NCBI RefSeq assembly: GCF_000020685.1
Contig: NC_012526.1
Span: 1,838,001 to 1,902,000, forward strand
Reading direction: 5' to 3'
Length of the DNA: 64,000 nucleotides
DNA from: Deinococcus deserti VCD115
Lineage (GTDB): Bacteria > Deinococcota > Deinococci > Deinococcales > Deinococcaceae
In this document: positions 22,322 through 31,569 of the stretch, in pieces
How the letters are laid out: each line of letters starts with the position of its first letter
Numbering within the stretch: position 1 is the stretch's first letter
The notes under the pieces: generated by a model
What the model saw: only the letters and a program-made list of their open reading frames with translations
Told to the model about the DNA's origin: nothing
The model's database searches: none
Position numbers and translations under genes: made by a program

Positions 22322-22798
22322 TCAGGGCCGGCGGGTCTGGGTTGTCTGGGTTGTGGTGTGGGCGTGGGTTGCACGGTTGCGGCCAGCAAGACCAGCCAGG
22401 CCAAGCAACCCTAACAGGCCCCAGGGAAAGCCAGACCGGTTCTCTGTCTCTGTAACCGTGGTGCCCGACGTTGTCGTAGCAGCATCGGTGTCAGTGGCTT
22501 CGGTCGTTTCGGTGGTTTCAGTCGTCTCGGTGGCGTCGGTGGTATCTGTTGTCTCCGTGCCCGTCGCATCGGTGGCATCTGTTTCAGTGGTGTCGGTGCC
22601 CATGGCGTCCGTATCCGTCGCATCGGTACCGGCCGTATCGGTTCCGGTTGTATCAGTACCTGTAGTGTCAGTACCGGTCGTTTCCGTACCTGTGACATCC
22701 GTTGTGGTTTCTGTCGCGGTTTCTGGTGTGGTGGTGTCGGTCTGGGCGTAAGCCACGGGAGCTGAGAGCAGTGCAAGGGTGACGAGCAGGGTTTTCAT
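22322..22798 (-). CDS. Secreted Thr/Asp-repeat protein with WGxxGxxG-type C-terminus
   Basis: A 158-residue protein. A signal peptide (MKTLLVTLALLSAPVAYAQ) is followed by about 100 residues made almost only of Thr, Asp, Glu, Gly and Ala, in units such as TGTDTTGTD. A C-terminal hydrophobic segment, GFPWGLLGLLGLAGLAGRNR, comes next, then a 16-residue polar Thr-rich tail. The WGLLGLLG core resembles WGxxGxxG-CTERM sorting signals. A strong GGAGG precedes the ATG. Probably anchored at the surface as an acidic spacer. The repeat DNA may vary in length between strains. The tail after the Arg is longer than usual for such signals. Confidence 0.8.
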   Translation of the reverse strand: MKTLLVTLALLSAPVAYAQTDTTTPETATETTTDVTGTETTGTDTTGTDTTGTDTAGTDATDTDAMGTDTTETDATDATGTETTDTTDATETTETTETTEATDTDAATTTSGTTVTETENRSGFPWGLLGLLGLAGLAGRNRATHAHTTTQTTQTRRP

Positions 22799-22980
22799 TA
22801 GAAACCTCCTGCGGCGAAGTATGGTCTGTCGATGTCTTAACCCGGTGACAACTGGATCAATTCATCCTGCACTAATGCTCATGTAAGACACAATTTGGAT
22901 GAAGCTGAGCACTAGATGCCTGCCACGGGGATGCAGTGGGTAACCAGCCATCATGTCAGCTGCACGCGTGCAACAGCGTC

Positions 22981-23646
22981 CTAGCCGTCCATCAGTTTCG
23001 GGAGGAGACGCACCCAACCCATGTCAGGCCAGCGGTTCAGAAACGCCAGGGCCTCCACACTCAGGGGCTGGTCAAGTTCGACCGCCAGCAACGCCTGACC
23101 TCCACGGGCCTGACGTGTACAGGTCAGCGTGGCGATATTCACGCCGTCAGCAGCGATGGTGGCGGCAATACGCGCGATCATGCCAACGGCGTCGGTATAC
23201 AAAAGCAATACTGTCGGACTCGACGCACTAAAGTTCACGCCGAGACCCTGAACATGAGTGACCTGAATAACGCCGCCACCCGTGCTACTGCCCTGGACGG
23301 TAACCTCACGGCGTTCAGACCGGACCGCTATATGGGCGGTATTCGGATGTACATCCCCAAGGTCGACATCACGAAATTCGAAATTGAGGCCAGCTTCCTT
23401 GGCTTCTTCAAACGACCGTGGCAGACGGGCATCATCAGGTGAGAAACCGAGCAGACCGGCAATCAGGGCCAGGTGTGTGCCGTGCCCACGCCCCGTTTTG
23501 GCGAACGACGCATGCAACCCGATAGTCGCCTGACGAGGGGCCTCGCCCAGCAGATGATGCGCCACCAGTCCCAGACGGCAGGCGCCTGCGGTATGGCTGC
23601 TGCTGGGCCCGATCATGACCGGACCAATCATGTCGAGAAGAGACAT
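22981..23646 (-). CDS. sdaAB: L-serine dehydratase, iron-sulfur-dependent, beta subunit
   Basis: Beta subunit of serine dehydratase, 221 residues from [22 protein letters not shown]. The GPSSSHTAG block is the substrate-binding signature. The C-terminal part from about residue 145 ([30 protein letters not shown]) is an ACT-like regulatory domain. The start at 23646 is set by a TATACT -10 exactly 7 nt upstream, and the longer frame to 23697 has no family similarity. The alpha subunit is about 7 kb away beyond the hut operon. The two are therefore transcribed separately. Confidence 0.93.
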   Translation of the reverse strand: MSLLDMIGPVMIGPSSSHTAGACRLGLVAHHLLGEAPRQATIGLHASFAKTGRGHGTHLALIAGLLGFSPDDARLPRSFEEAKEAGLNFEFRDVDLGDVHPNTAHIAVRSERREVTVQGSSTGGGVIQVTHVQGLGVNFSASSPTVLLLYTDAVGMIARIAATIAADGVNIATLTCTRQARGGQALLAVELDQPLSVEALAFLNRWPDMGWVRLLPKLMDG

Positions 23647-23653
23647 AATTAGA

Positions 23654-23659
23654 AGTATA
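23654..23659 (-). promoter_or_regulatory. Leaderless -10 element TATACT for sdaAB
   Basis: TATACT on the minus strand, 7 nt before the ATG at 23646. No Shine-Dalgarno sequence is present. Confidence 0.65.
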
Positions 23660-23707
23660 GGCAGGACCGCCGACTGGCGTCCTGCCCCCACAGACAATCG
23701 AAAAAAG

Positions 23708-23878
23708 CTATCTGTCGTTCAGCGTGCCCAGATTCTCACGCAGCTCGTCGAGCTTCTCCTGGGAATCGGCGGCAGTGTCCATACCGTTGGCATCGACACT
23801 GCCGTCGGCACCCTGCATTCCGTCATTGATCTGCTCTGTCTGGTTTACGTCACCGCTTTCCGGGTTGGGATTGGTCAT
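23708..23878 (-). CDS. Small acidic protein, 56 residues
   Basis: Short ORF that I do not recognise. It begins [20 protein letters not shown] and is rich in Asp, Asn, Glu, Gln and Gly. The C-terminal third, [19 protein letters not shown], is probably an amphipathic helix. No signal peptide and no Cys. Codon third positions are GC-rich as in neighbouring genes. It lies upstream of sdaAB in the same direction with a 61-bp gap that contains the sdaAB promoter. The promoter and ribosome site of this ORF are weak. A disordered stress-type small protein is possible. Confidence 0.55.
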   Translation of the reverse strand: MTNPNPESGDVNQTEQINDGMQGADGSVDANGMDTAADSQEKLDELRENLGTLNDR

Positions 23879-24495
23879 GTCAGCAGCTTGCTCTGTAGTT
23901 GCTGCAGCGCAGGTAGGAAAATGCGCAGTGAATCTTTATGCCACCCGTGAAACAAGCTGAACCTTCTGTTGCGCCGCCGCCTATGCAGATCAGATTTGGA
24001 GAACGTCGCAAAGTTAAACCCATTCAGCCACGCCAACTTGACACCTTTCTCGAAAGAAGTGGGCCCCAGAACGTGCACCACTGTTGGTAGCACAAGCCTT
24101 CCATATACAACTGGCCTGCCCTTTCTCGCTCACCAGAGCTTTGGCACGCTCCTCACTTCAACACACCTTCGACCACGTCAACTCGGCAGGAAGATCCAGA
24201 GCTCGACTTTTTTCGTATCGCCCACCCCACGTACTGTCCAGCCACACCTGGAATCCAGTCCTGTTGAAGTGGAAGCTATTCACCGGTTTCTGAGCGGTAT
24301 GACAGGCCCAGCGGCATCAAAACAGGAAGCCGCAAACTCAGGGCTTGGCCCTCAAGTCGAGTTCCGGCCACGGACTGCGCGTGAGGGCAAGGGTCACCTG
24401 GGCTGCTCTATCCTTGGTCCCCGCATAGAGCACTGTAAAAGGAATCTCAAGCCAGAGTGTGGTGGGTATGCCAGGCAGCGCGGGCTGTGGACCTC
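23879..24495. other. Intergenic stretch without a convincing gene
   Basis: About 600 bp between the small acidic ORF and a lipoprotein esterase. An open frame runs through from 23969 into the esterase, but its sequence is Ser/Thr/His/Pro-rich with no family resemblance. I see no RNA gene, repeat or mobile-element remnant. Confidence 0.5.
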
Positions 24496-24501
24496 TATGG
24501 T
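24496..24501 (+). promoter_or_regulatory. Leaderless -10 element TATGGT for the esterase gene
   Basis: TATGGT ends 7 nt before the ATG at 24509, which fixes the start well inside the longer open frame. Confidence 0.6.
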
Positions 24502-24508
24502 AATCAGC

Positions 24509-25390
24509 ATGTCTCTGCCCGGCCGTTCCCCCCGCCGCTCATCGCGTCTGCCTCTGACCCTGCTGATTGCGCCGTTGCTGGCAGCCTGCTCGGGGCAGGA
24601 CGCGCAGACGGTATTGAACAGAACTGTGTCCACCAGCGGCCTGAATGTCAGTACAAACGTCCGCTATGGCCCGGACGCCCGAAACTTTATGGACATCTAT
24701 TCCCCCCAGGACGCTAAAGGGGCGCCAACGGTGCTGTTTATTCATGGGGGTTCCTGGGAGGGCGGTGACAAAGAAGGCCACCGCTTCGCTGGTGAGTCCC
24801 TGGCCCGCGCTGGCTACGTGACAGCCGTCATGAACTACCGCCTGGCGCCGGTAAACCGCTACCCCAGCTACGTGCAGGACGCAGCAGCAGCGCTTAAGGT
24901 GTTGCGTGACCGGTCCGTGAGCCTTGGAGGCAGCCCCGACAACATATTTGTCATGGGCCATTCGGCCGGAGGCTTCAATGCAGTTGAGGTTGTGGTCAAC
25001 GAACGCTGGTTGCGCGAGGTGGGAGTGCCGGTCAGCAGTATCCGCGGCGTGATAGGGATTGCCGGACCGTACAGTTACGATTTCCGGCAGTTTTCGAGCG
25101 CCCGCGCCTTCCCGCAAGGCGGGCTGCCCGACGAGATCATGCCTGACCGCCACGTGCGACCCGATGCTCCGCCGCACCTGCTGCTGGTGGCCGAGAACGA
25201 TTCTGTGGTCTACCCGCAGAACGCCTTGAACATGGAAGCGGCCCTGAAGCGTGCCGGCATTCCGGTCACGCGAACAGTGCTGCCCCGCGTCAACCACCTG
25301 ACAATCATGGCGGCAATAGCACGTCCACTGACCTTCCTGGGAGGTACAAGGAAAGCGGTAATCGACTTTATCGAGACTCACCGCCGCTAA
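24509..25390 (+). CDS. Lipoprotein alpha/beta hydrolase (esterase)
   Basis: A 293-residue exported lipoprotein. After an Arg-rich start, [13 protein letters not shown] is a lipobox with Cys near residue 27. The hydrolase fold shows the oxyanion [10 protein letters not shown], the nucleophile elbow GHSAGGF, a likely acid Asp in VAENDSVV and the His in RVNHLTIM. This pattern matches the carboxylesterase/BD-FAE-type family of small-ester hydrolases. The start at 24509 is chosen because of the adjacent -10 and the signal sequence, since the frame is open for 540 bp further upstream. Substrate unknown. Confidence 0.87.
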   Translation: MSLPGRSPRRSSRLPLTLLIAPLLAACSGQDAQTVLNRTVSTSGLNVSTNVRYGPDARNFMDIYSPQDAKGAPTVLFIHGGSWEGGDKEGHRFAGESLARAGYVTAVMNYRLAPVNRYPSYVQDAAAALKVLRDRSVSLGGSPDNIFVMGHSAGGFNAVEVVVNERWLREVGVPVSSIRGVIGIAGPYSYDFRQFSSARAFPQGGLPDEIMPDRHVRPDAPPHLLLVAENDSVVYPQNALNMEAALKRAGIPVTRTVLPRVNHLTIMAAIARPLTFLGGTRKAVIDFIETHRR

Positions 25391-25434
25391 GCAGGAGTGG
25401 ACTATGGATCAGGCGGCCTCTCACAGCCTAACCA

Positions 25435-25440
25435 TAAAAT
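25435..25440 (+). promoter_or_regulatory. Leaderless -10 element TAAAAT for the 25447 gene
   Basis: TAAAAT ends 6 nt before the ATG at 25447, and no Shine-Dalgarno sequence is present. Confidence 0.6.
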
Positions 25441-25446
25441 GAAGTC

Positions 25447-25827
25447 ATGACTTCCCGCCTTGTGACTGGCCTGCTGGCCAGCGCGCTGTGCATCACGCTC
25501 AGCGCCTGCCGGTACAACTATGTGCCGCTGATTCCTCCTCAGGCTGAAGTCCGGCTGCCTGCACGGATAACCAACGCGACCCTGGTACGCGAGGAGCAGC
25601 AGCTCAAGCTGGGGGCGCAGATCCATGGACGTTTTGAGCCGGGTTATCTGACCGTTCAATGGTTCGATGGCAGCCGCGAGCTGGGGACGGACAGCGTGTA
25701 CCTGGACAGTGCATTACGCGAAGCTGTCTTCAGACTTGACGCACCGGCCAAGGGTGCTTACCGCGCTGTACTGTCTTTCGGAGGAATCGTACTGCGGCAG
25801 GTAGAACTGTATGAGGTCAGCCCATAA
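25447..25827 (+). CDS. Small lipoprotein, unknown function
   Basis: A 126-residue protein with signal peptide and lipobox ITLSAC (Cys near residue 21). The rest looks like a single beta-sandwich domain ([40 protein letters not shown]), reminiscent of small extracytoplasmic Ig-like modules. I cannot name a family. The stop TAA shares its last base with the next ATG (TAATG), so it is coupled to the pyrophosphatase-like gene even though that product looks cytoplasmic. Confidence 0.75.
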   Translation: MTSRLVTGLLASALCITLSACRYNYVPLIPPQAEVRLPARITNATLVREEQQLKLGAQIHGRFEPGYLTVQWFDGSRELGTDSVYLDSALREAVFRLDAPAKGAYRAVLSFGGIVLRQVELYEVSP

Positions 25828-26243
25828 TGGCGGGTCAATCGTGGAATGGCGTGGTGGAATGGACAGCTGGCACTAAGGAGCGCTTTGTCTGGCGTTCCGG
25901 CCGCGTGATTCCCTTACGTACCGAGACCTTGCCTGCCCCCGTCAATTATGGTTGTCTTCCGGGCGTATGGAACCCGGCCGATGATGCCGAGGCGGATGCC
26001 GTGTGGCTCGGTGTCCCCCGGACAACAGGAGATCAGATCGAAGATGTCCCAACTGGCCTGCTGTACCTGGACGACGGCGACCACAAAGTGGTGTTCGGCC
26101 CTCTGGATGAAGGCGTCGAAGCTCTTCTGGCATGGTTTCCGCCGGGCCGTGGAGCGCGCCTCCTGGACGCCAGCGCAGCTCAAGCCTGGCTGGCAAATCT
26201 GCCTGCTGCCCCCACCGGGCTGATTGCCAGATCAGCTACCTGA
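25827..26243 (+). CDS. Inorganic-pyrophosphatase-like protein (atypical)
   Basis: A 138-residue protein related to family I soluble pyrophosphatases. [33 protein letters not shown] and [17 protein letters not shown] align with the barrel core. The signature D-x-D-x-x-D metal box is altered to [13 protein letters not shown], keeping some acidic residues. It is shorter than normal PPases (about 175). Activity is therefore uncertain, and it may be a specialised or inactive relative. It is coupled to a lipoprotein gene by a 1-nt overlap, an unexpected partner. Confidence 0.6.
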   Translation: MAGQSWNGVVEWTAGTKERFVWRSGRVIPLRTETLPAPVNYGCLPGVWNPADDAEADAVWLGVPRTTGDQIEDVPTGLLYLDDGDHKVVFGPLDEGVEALLAWFPPGRGARLLDASAAQAWLANLPAAPTGLIARSAT

Positions 26244-27473
26244 GGCTGCCGATGTCGACCCCTGGACGCTGCAATGATGTGTAGACGGAGAATTCACATG
26301 CCTTTTGTAAGGACGCCGTTGGGTATGACCCCATAGTGCTCCCGCCATCCTTCTGGAACAACGATGTTTCTGATCAAGCAGAGTATGCAATGTGTTGCGG
26401 CTCCGCGTCATGCAGTGTCAGACCCTGCGCCGCTTGGTACCCTCGCACAAGAGCTGAACTGGGCCTGAAGCGCAGCAATCGAGTACAGAAAAGCTCAGGG
26501 GGCTGAACCACTAAGGAGGCTTGCCAGACCGAATGTCATGTGTATAGCTCCTGGCGAATGTGCAGTAGTCGAACTCGCAACGACCTGACTGAAGGGCCGC
26601 TCCATTCACAACGCGGCTTCCTACTTCTAAAATTCGAGAGGATAAAAGCGTCTCTTTCCCACGCCAGCCACACATCGTTTTATAAGCAGGCAAAACCCGC
26701 CTTGAAGCGCCAGTGCGTCAGACACCTGACGCCGCCAGTTGTACTCGTCATGGGTGACAGACGCCGGGCAAGACGCCGTCAGCGCTTTTTCGTCCGGTGA
26801 ACAGTTCCAGAAGTCAGCCTCACCGTTGACGTCTCTGAAGCGGAAAGGAATGAGTTCTGTCATGCGTACGTAGTGTCTACGCAAAACACCGGTCCAGGAG
26901 GTCGCAATAGCCGTCTGATGTGCCTGAGACCGCACATGCCAGTGCTACGCCGAATGTATGAAGCAGGCCGCAGAAATACGCTTGTCCAGGATCGGGGTCC
27001 GGGTGCTGTTCGGCTGGCACCCGGACAGCAGCAACGGCCTGATCCGAAATCAGAACTGACAAAGCCACCCTTCAGCACTGGAGCAGCTGAGGAAGGCCAA
27101 ACCCTTCGTCTCTACCGTGTTGGAGTTCGTAGCTTGAAGTCATATGCAAATGAAGTAGTTGACACGACTTTGATCACCGAATTTCAAAAATACAGTGTTA
27201 AACTAACAATTACGAGATTAATTACTTATGACAGCAACCTATTTCCAATTTGCAAATATGGCAACTTCACAATAAATTCCCCATATTATTAATCGTGATC
27301 ATATTTTAATTATACAGTTGTATATATTGCGATCCACCACGCATGTAAGCTCTTTAGCAGCTGTCTGTGAAAGCTTACAGACCCCATCGTGCGGCTCAGG
27401 CTCATGATCAAGCTGGTTCAAAGGGTGAGGAGGCATTCACCTTTAGACAGTTTGAGGTGGCAGACTGGGAAGC
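26244..27473. other. Low-coding 1.2-kb region ending in an AT-rich islet
   Basis: No confident gene. The first about 870 bp have intermediate GC with short, poorly coding frames. Bases about 27120-27350 are markedly AT-rich against a GC-rich background, with a TTGACA at about 27159 and many TATA-like elements. This could be decayed mobile DNA, a promoter-dense region or an unannotated small RNA. I see no terminal repeats, transposase motif or tRNA. Confidence 0.5.
26627..26863 (-). CDS. Possible small hypothetical protein
   Basis: Frame of 78 codons beginning MTELIPFRFRDVNGEADFWN and ending FYPLEF. It is the most protein-like frame in an otherwise low-coding region: mixed composition with conserved-looking Trp, Cys and charged residues (VTHDEYNWRRQVSDALALQGG). 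No family recognised, no clear ribosome site, and surrounding codon use is weak. It may be a remnant of a longer gene. Confidence 0.3.
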   Translation of the reverse strand: MTELIPFRFRDVNGEADFWNCSPDEKALTASCPASVTHDEYNWRRQVSDALALQGGFCLLIKRCVAGVGKRRFYPLEF

Positions 27474-27722
27474 ATGAGCGACCCTTCCACTCCTGCCCGC
27501 CCTACCCGTGTGCTTCTCAATGTCCGCCTCCAGAACGGCGACCCTGTGGACGCTGAAGTGGGGCGCAAAGCCGCGCTGTATATGTCGCGGCAGCCCGGCG
27601 TGCTGAAGGCTGAAGGGGGGATGGCGGGAAATCTTGAAGTGCACTATGACGCCGAGTCGGTCACACTGACTGACCTGACCCGCGCTATGGCCAAGGCTGG
27701 GCTGCGGGTCGGCATCGTCTGA
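27474..27722 (+). CDS. HMA-like small protein without CxxC
   Basis: An 82-residue protein. The core TRVLLNVRLQNGDPVDAEVGRKAALYMSRQPGVLKAEGGMAGNLEVHYD has the beta-alpha-beta-beta-alpha-beta rhythm of heavy-metal-associated domains, followed by SVTLTDLTRAMAKAGLRVGIV. The metal-binding CxxC loop is absent. It might therefore bind a protein or non-thiol ligand rather than copper. The fold assignment rests on pattern only. Isolated gene. Confidence 0.65.
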   Translation: MSDPSTPARPTRVLLNVRLQNGDPVDAEVGRKAALYMSRQPGVLKAEGGMAGNLEVHYDAESVTLTDLTRAMAKAGLRVGIV

Positions 27723-27784
27723 GAGCGCTGGCGACGACCATCAGTTTCTGAGGTAAAACTTCCGGTCCCCTTGGTGAGACACGG

Positions 27785-27816
27785 GACGCAGTGGCTGAGT
27801 GACGCAGTGGCTGAGT
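27785..27816. repeat. 16-bp perfect tandem duplication
   Basis: GACGCAGTGGCTGAGT occurs twice back to back (27785-27800 and 27801-27816). Two copies only. Confidence 0.85.
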
Positions 27817-27860
27817 CATGCACACTCCAGGGTCAGGCTCTGACAATAAGCACAGCACAT

Positions 27861-27897
27861 GGGGTCACGTAGCAATAAGGTCACGCAGCGTGACCCC
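27861..27897. repeat. Overlapping alternative hairpins
   Basis: GGGGTCACG (27861) pairs with CGTGACCCC (27889-27897). An internal GGTCACG (27879) can instead pair with the same CGTGACC across a 3-nt loop. The two stems exclude each other. Confidence 0.6.
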
Positions 27898-28280
27898 GAT
27901 CGTCTGGCACACACGGCAGGCCTAAGCTCAGACAGGCACGCAGCCTCGTGAGTGCCCTCTACTCCTCCAATCACAGATCCAGTGCAGCGGCGCACAGCCG
28001 CTACTGACAAGGTCAGGGCAGACCGTATCAAAGTTGCAGGAATGGCAAGAGCACGAGACCTCAGACGGAAAAGGCACAACATAGGGTTTCCAACGCAGTA
28101 GCAACCCTAATCCGGATCAGATATCGGATGCCGACAAAGGAATAAAGTGCTCTGCTCCGTGCGATTTCATCCTGGTGCGCTCGCAAGGCTTTCCCTCACC
28201 GCGGCAGCCTGATCAACACGCTGAGTCTTCAGGACGTGGCCTACGGCACATGCCATGCTGCCACGTGTTCCAGCAACGAT

Positions 28281-29186
28281 CTAGCGCTGCCTGAGGTCCT
28301 CAATCTTCCAACGTCGCGCCAGATCATTGGTGCGGATGGTCACCCAGGTCAGGGACTCGCTGCCGGGCGCAGACACTGCGCTGTGGTCCTCTTTCCAGGC
28401 TACGAACCGTTCAATACCGGTGGTGCTGCCATCAGGACGCACGTTCGGAGTGACCTCGAACAGATAGTTCAGGTAGACGCCTCCAGCCTCGCCGGGACGC
28501 GTCGGCAGACGTTTGCTCTGTACCTCAAGGTTACGCGCCACGTTGGGCCACACGATGTCCTTGGCATTGCGCCGCCCTACTGGGGTATCCATGTTCTCGC
28601 AGGCAGCCAGCGGGCTGGGCAGCTCTGCCGGAAGTGGGTTCTGCGCGATCAGCCCTGTGAAATCACCTTTCCAGGCCACACAGATACTGTCCAGATCTAT
28701 TTGAAGCGCGTAGGGCACCTCCGGAGTGACCCGTGACAGAAAATGCAGCCACGGGCCGCCCTGTGAATGGCCCAGCAACACCAGCCTGGGTGGGCGGACA
28801 GCACGCAGCCAGGTAGAGCGCATCCGTTGCACATCCGCCCATAAGCCACCAAATCCACGCTGCTGCGGCTGCACGTAGGGTGACGAGAAGTTCGCTCCAG
28901 GGTGCGACGCATAGCCAGCAACCTGCACGCGGTAACCAGCCGCAGCAATGGAATCTGCCACAGCGTCCAAGGTCCCCCGGGCCGACAGGACATCACGGTT
29001 ATCGCGCGGGGCACGGCAGGGCGGTCCGCAGCGGCCAGACATAGCCAGCACAACCACGTCCGGAGCGGGACCATCCAGATTCAGAGGCGCACTGCGGGGA
29101 GCGGCCACGGTCATGATCCGGGGCGCGCAGCCTGCGGCGCCCATACAGAGTACGGACGCCAGGAGCAGGGAAACGGATCGGAGCAC
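28281..29186 (-). CDS. Lipoprotein with alpha/beta-hydrolase-like fold
   Basis: A 301-residue exported protein. The signal peptide ends in the lipobox MGAAGC (Cys near residue 20). LVLLGHSQGGPWLHFLSR near residue 137 is a nucleophile-elbow pattern (GHSQG) of serine hydrolases. The preceding PDVVVLAMSGRCGPPC could supply the oxyanion region. The acid and His are not obvious, although HSAV near the C-terminus is a candidate. Start is GTG at 29186, fixed by TACACT 6 nt upstream. It is downstream of, and in the same direction as, a response-regulator operon but has its own promoter. Confidence 0.75.
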   Translation of the reverse strand: MLRSVSLLLASVLCMGAAGCAPRIMTVAAPRSAPLNLDGPAPDVVVLAMSGRCGPPCRAPRDNRDVLSARGTLDAVADSIAAAGYRVQVAGYASHPGANFSSPYVQPQQRGFGGLWADVQRMRSTWLRAVRPPRLVLLGHSQGGPWLHFLSRVTPEVPYALQIDLDSICVAWKGDFTGLIAQNPLPAELPSPLAACENMDTPVGRRNAKDIVWPNVARNLEVQSKRLPTRPGEAGGVYLNYLFEVTPNVRPDGSTTGIERFVAWKEDHSAVSAPGSESLTWVTIRTNDLARRWKIEDLRQR

Positions 29187-29192
29187 GAAATC

Positions 29193-29198
29193 AGTGTA
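29193..29198 (-). promoter_or_regulatory. Leaderless -10 element TACACT for the 28281 gene
   Basis: TACACT on the minus strand, 6 nt before the GTG at 29186. Confidence 0.55.
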
Positions 29199-29254
29199 GG
29201 TTTACACCCGCACGGCAGCCGGAATCTGAAGAACAGTTGGTTTAGAGCAACTGT

Positions 29255-29950
29255 TCAGGCTTCTGGGGGGAGGGGGCAATGACGGTACAGCTTGGCAGGC
29301 CGCCCCGCCTGCCCGTACTGGTGGTCGAGCTGCGCCTGTCCAGCCCGCACCAGATGCTCCAGGTACCGCCAGGCGGTGACCCGGCTCAGGCCCACACGGT
29401 CGCCGATCTCTTCGGCACTGACTGCCTGACCGGTGTCGGCCAGTGCCTGCGCCACTCGTTCCAGAGTATGCGGATCGATACCGCGCGGCAGGACCCCAGC
29501 CGTCGTCGGCGTGACGCCCAGCAGCCGGTCCAGGCTCGCCTGATCCACACGTGAGGCACTGGCCGCTGCATTCAGGCGCCTTGTGCGGTGCCGGGCCACC
29601 AGTTCCGCCAGACGCTGGCCCGTAAACGGCTTGATCAGGTAGTCGAAAGCGCCGTGGGCCAGAGCCAGCCGCACGCTGCTCTCGTCATCGGCAGCGGTGA
29701 TCAGGGCCACGTCGGTGGTGCGCCCTGCCGAGCGCCAGTGACGCAGCAGTCCCAGGCCGCTGCCGTCCGGCAGGTGAACATCCAGCAGAATCAGGTCCGG
29801 CTGCAGGGCCTGGGCCAGCGCGTCACCCTGGGCGCAGGTGGCGGCACTGCCGACCACATGAACATCCGGGTCACGTTCCAGCAGATCCCGGTTGACCCGG
29901 GCCACCCGCAGATCGTCCTCGACAAGCAATATCCGAACCCGCGTGGTCAT
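29255..29950 (-). CDS. CitB/DcuR-family response regulator
   Basis: A 231-residue regulator. The receiver domain (residues about 5-125) has acidic EDD at 11-13, phosphoacceptor Asp57 in [13 protein letters not shown] and Lys in YLIKPFTG. The C-terminal part has a helix-turn-helix, [23 protein letters not shown], of the CitB type. Start [13 protein letters not shown] at 29950 has a strong GGAGGAGG ribosome site and overlaps the sensor-kinase stop by 4 nt. With the kinase and the nearby tctCBA genes it probably controls tricarboxylate or dicarboxylate uptake. Confidence 0.92.
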   Translation of the reverse strand: MTTRVRILLVEDDLRVARVNRDLLERDPDVHVVGSAATCAQGDALAQALQPDLILLDVHLPDGSGLGLLRHWRSAGRTTDVALITAADDESSVRLALAHGAFDYLIKPFTGQRLAELVARHRTRRLNAAASASRVDQASLDRLLGVTPTTAGVLPRGIDPHTLERVAQALADTGQAVSAEEIGDRVGLSRVTAWRYLEHLVRAGQAQLDHQYGQAGRPAKLYRHCPLPPEA

Positions 29951-31569
29951 GGTCCTCCTCCGCTGCGCGCCCCAGGTGCCGGAAGGCTCACCTGAAAGAC
30001 CGTGCGCCCGCCGCGCCGGGAATGGCGCAGTGCTCCTCCCAGAGCCTGGATCCGCGCACATACACCTGCCAGGCCATACCCGCGGCCTTCACCCTTGCTG
30101 CTTACGCCCTGGGTAAACAGCGTCTCGGCCAGAGCAGCAGGGACGCCCGGTCCGCTGTCCTCAACCTCGACCTGCATGCCCTCAGGGTCCTCGCCGATCA
30201 GCACCGTGACTTCTCCGGGCTGACCGGCCAGGGCCTCGAAGGCGTTTTCGGTGAGGTTGCCCACCGCGGTGACCAGCGTGTCAGCGTGACGTTCCCACAG
30301 CGGCGACAGGCAGCTGCCCTCGGCCACGTGAAAGTCGATGCCCAGCTCCTGCGCCCGCTCGCGTTTGCCGGCCAGCAGGGCCACCAGCCGGGGCACCTGC
30401 ACGTCTCGCAGCAACTGGCGGAACTGGGCATCCGCCTGGATCTCGGCGTTCAGAACCCTCAGGGCTTCCTCGCTGCGCCCCAGCTGCAACAGCCCGGAGA
30501 GCACATGCAGGCGGTTCTGGTACTCATGCGTCTGGGCACGCAGCACATCCACAAACCCACGTGCGTGCGTCAGTTCATCGGCCAGCGCCAGCGCCTCAGC
30601 GCGGTCACGGAATCCCGAGACAAACCCGCCCCCCATGGCGTCCGGTGCCCCGTTCTGGCCATTGAGCGGTTCGAGATTCACCAGCACCGGCTGCCCGCGC
30701 AGGGTCAATTCCAGGTTCTGCTGGCGTGTACTCAGGCCGCCGGCAGTCAGGGCCGCAAGTTCAGGCCACAGCTCCGACAGGGGCGCTGGAGTGCAGACCG
30801 GTCCCAGCAACTCGATGGCCCTCTGGCTGGCCAGCGTAACCTGCCCGGTGCCGTCCACTGCAATGACTCCCTCGCGCAGCGCCGCCAGAACCGCGCGCTG
30901 CTGCTGGGCCAGCGCAGCAATCTGCTCGGGTTCCAGGTTCAGAATCTCGGCACGCAGGCGCCGCGCGGCCCAGACCGCCCCGGCCGTGCCCAAGGCCATG
31001 GCCAGCAGAAACCACGGCAGCAGGCTGATCAGCGCCTGCGCAACCAGATTCCAGGCCCGGGGCATCAGGTAGCCCGTACTGACCACACCCACCACCCGCG
31101 TTCCCGCCCGTCCACCAGCCCAGATCGGCACCTTGCCGCGCACACTGAGCCCCAGGCTGCCGCGCGCCACGCTGACAATCTCCCGGCCTGCAAGCGGCGC
31201 GTCATTGTCACCGCCCATCATCGGGCGGCCCAGGCTCTCGGGAACGGGATGCGCCAGCCGGATGCCCTGAGCGTTGCCGACCACGATAAAGTCCGCCTTG
31301 GCCTCGTCACGCAGGGCGTTGACCTGGGTGTTCAGCGCGGGGTTGGGTTCCCCACGTTCGGCACCCTGGTAGACCAGAGGCAGCTGCGCGACCAGCCGGC
31401 TGATAATTACGGCCCGCTCCCCGATCCGTTCCCGGGCCTCGCGGTAGAACTGCCAGGTCTGTACCCCAACCAGCAAGGTGGTCATGGCACACAGCACCAG
31501 CAGGTGCCAGCGCACCATCCTGCCCTGCAGACCCAGCCCCCGCCCTTTGAGGGCACCCAGAATATTCAT
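29947..31569 (-). CDS. CitA/DcuS-like sensor histidine kinase
   Basis: A 540-residue membrane kinase. It has a first TM at about residues 21-40. The periplasmic sensor region (41-175) contains [17 protein letters not shown] and GRPMMGGD, typical of CitA-type PAS sensors of carboxylates. A second TM lies at about 180-205. A cytoplasmic PAS ([18 protein letters not shown]) follows. The phosphoacceptor His is in [20 protein letters not shown]. The ATPase has [18 protein letters not shown] and GRGYGLAGV. It is divergent from tctC, a usual arrangement for control of tricarboxylate transporters. A TAGAAT -10 lies 12 nt before the ATG. Confidence 0.93.
   Translation of the reverse strand: MNILGALKGRGLGLQGRMVRWHLLVLCAMTTLLVGVQTWQFYREARERIGERAVIISRLVAQLPLVYQGAERGEPNPALNTQVNALRDEAKADFIVVGNAQGIRLAHPVPESLGRPMMGGDNDAPLAGREIVSVARGSLGLSVRGKVPIWAGGRAGTRVVGVVSTGYLMPRAWNLVAQALISLLPWFLLAMALGTAGAVWAARRLRAEILNLEPEQIAALAQQQRAVLAALREGVIAVDGTGQVTLASQRAIELLGPVCTPAPLSELWPELAALTAGGLSTRQQNLELTLRGQPVLVNLEPLNGQNGAPDAMGGGFVSGFRDRAEALALADELTHARGFVDVLRAQTHEYQNRLHVLSGLLQLGRSEEALRVLNAEIQADAQFRQLLRDVQVPRLVALLAGKRERAQELGIDFHVAEGSCLSPLWERHADTLVTAVGNLTENAFEALAGQPGEVTVLIGEDPEGMQVEVEDSGPGVPAALAETLFTQGVSSKGEGRGYGLAGVCARIQALGGALRHSRRGGRTVFQVSLPAPGARSGGGP

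Larger units (their letters stand above)
27723..28280. other. Intergenic region with short tandem repeat and hairpins
   Basis: About 560 bp without a convincing gene. It contains a perfect 16-bp tandem duplication at 27785-27816 and a hairpin-forming block at 27861-27897. A minus-strand frame at 27816-28082 has no family resemblance. Confidence 0.5.

Noticed and set aside
22353..22751. Plus-strand frame of Val/Ser repeats
   Set aside because: It is the exact antisense of the Thr/Asp repeat gene. Only the minus strand has a signal peptide, a ribosome site and a sorting-like tail.
26540..26620. tRNA-like fragment near the TCGAACTCGC string
   Set aside because: No cloverleaf can be built: the flanking bases do not form acceptor, D or anticodon stems.
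26873..27292. 139-codon plus-strand frame running into the AT-rich islet
   Set aside because: Composition shifts abruptly along the frame, there is no ribosome site, and no family is recognisable.
27816..28082. 88-codon minus-strand frame
   Set aside because: It covers the tandem repeat and hairpins, is rich in Cys, Arg and Leu without pattern, and has no start signals.
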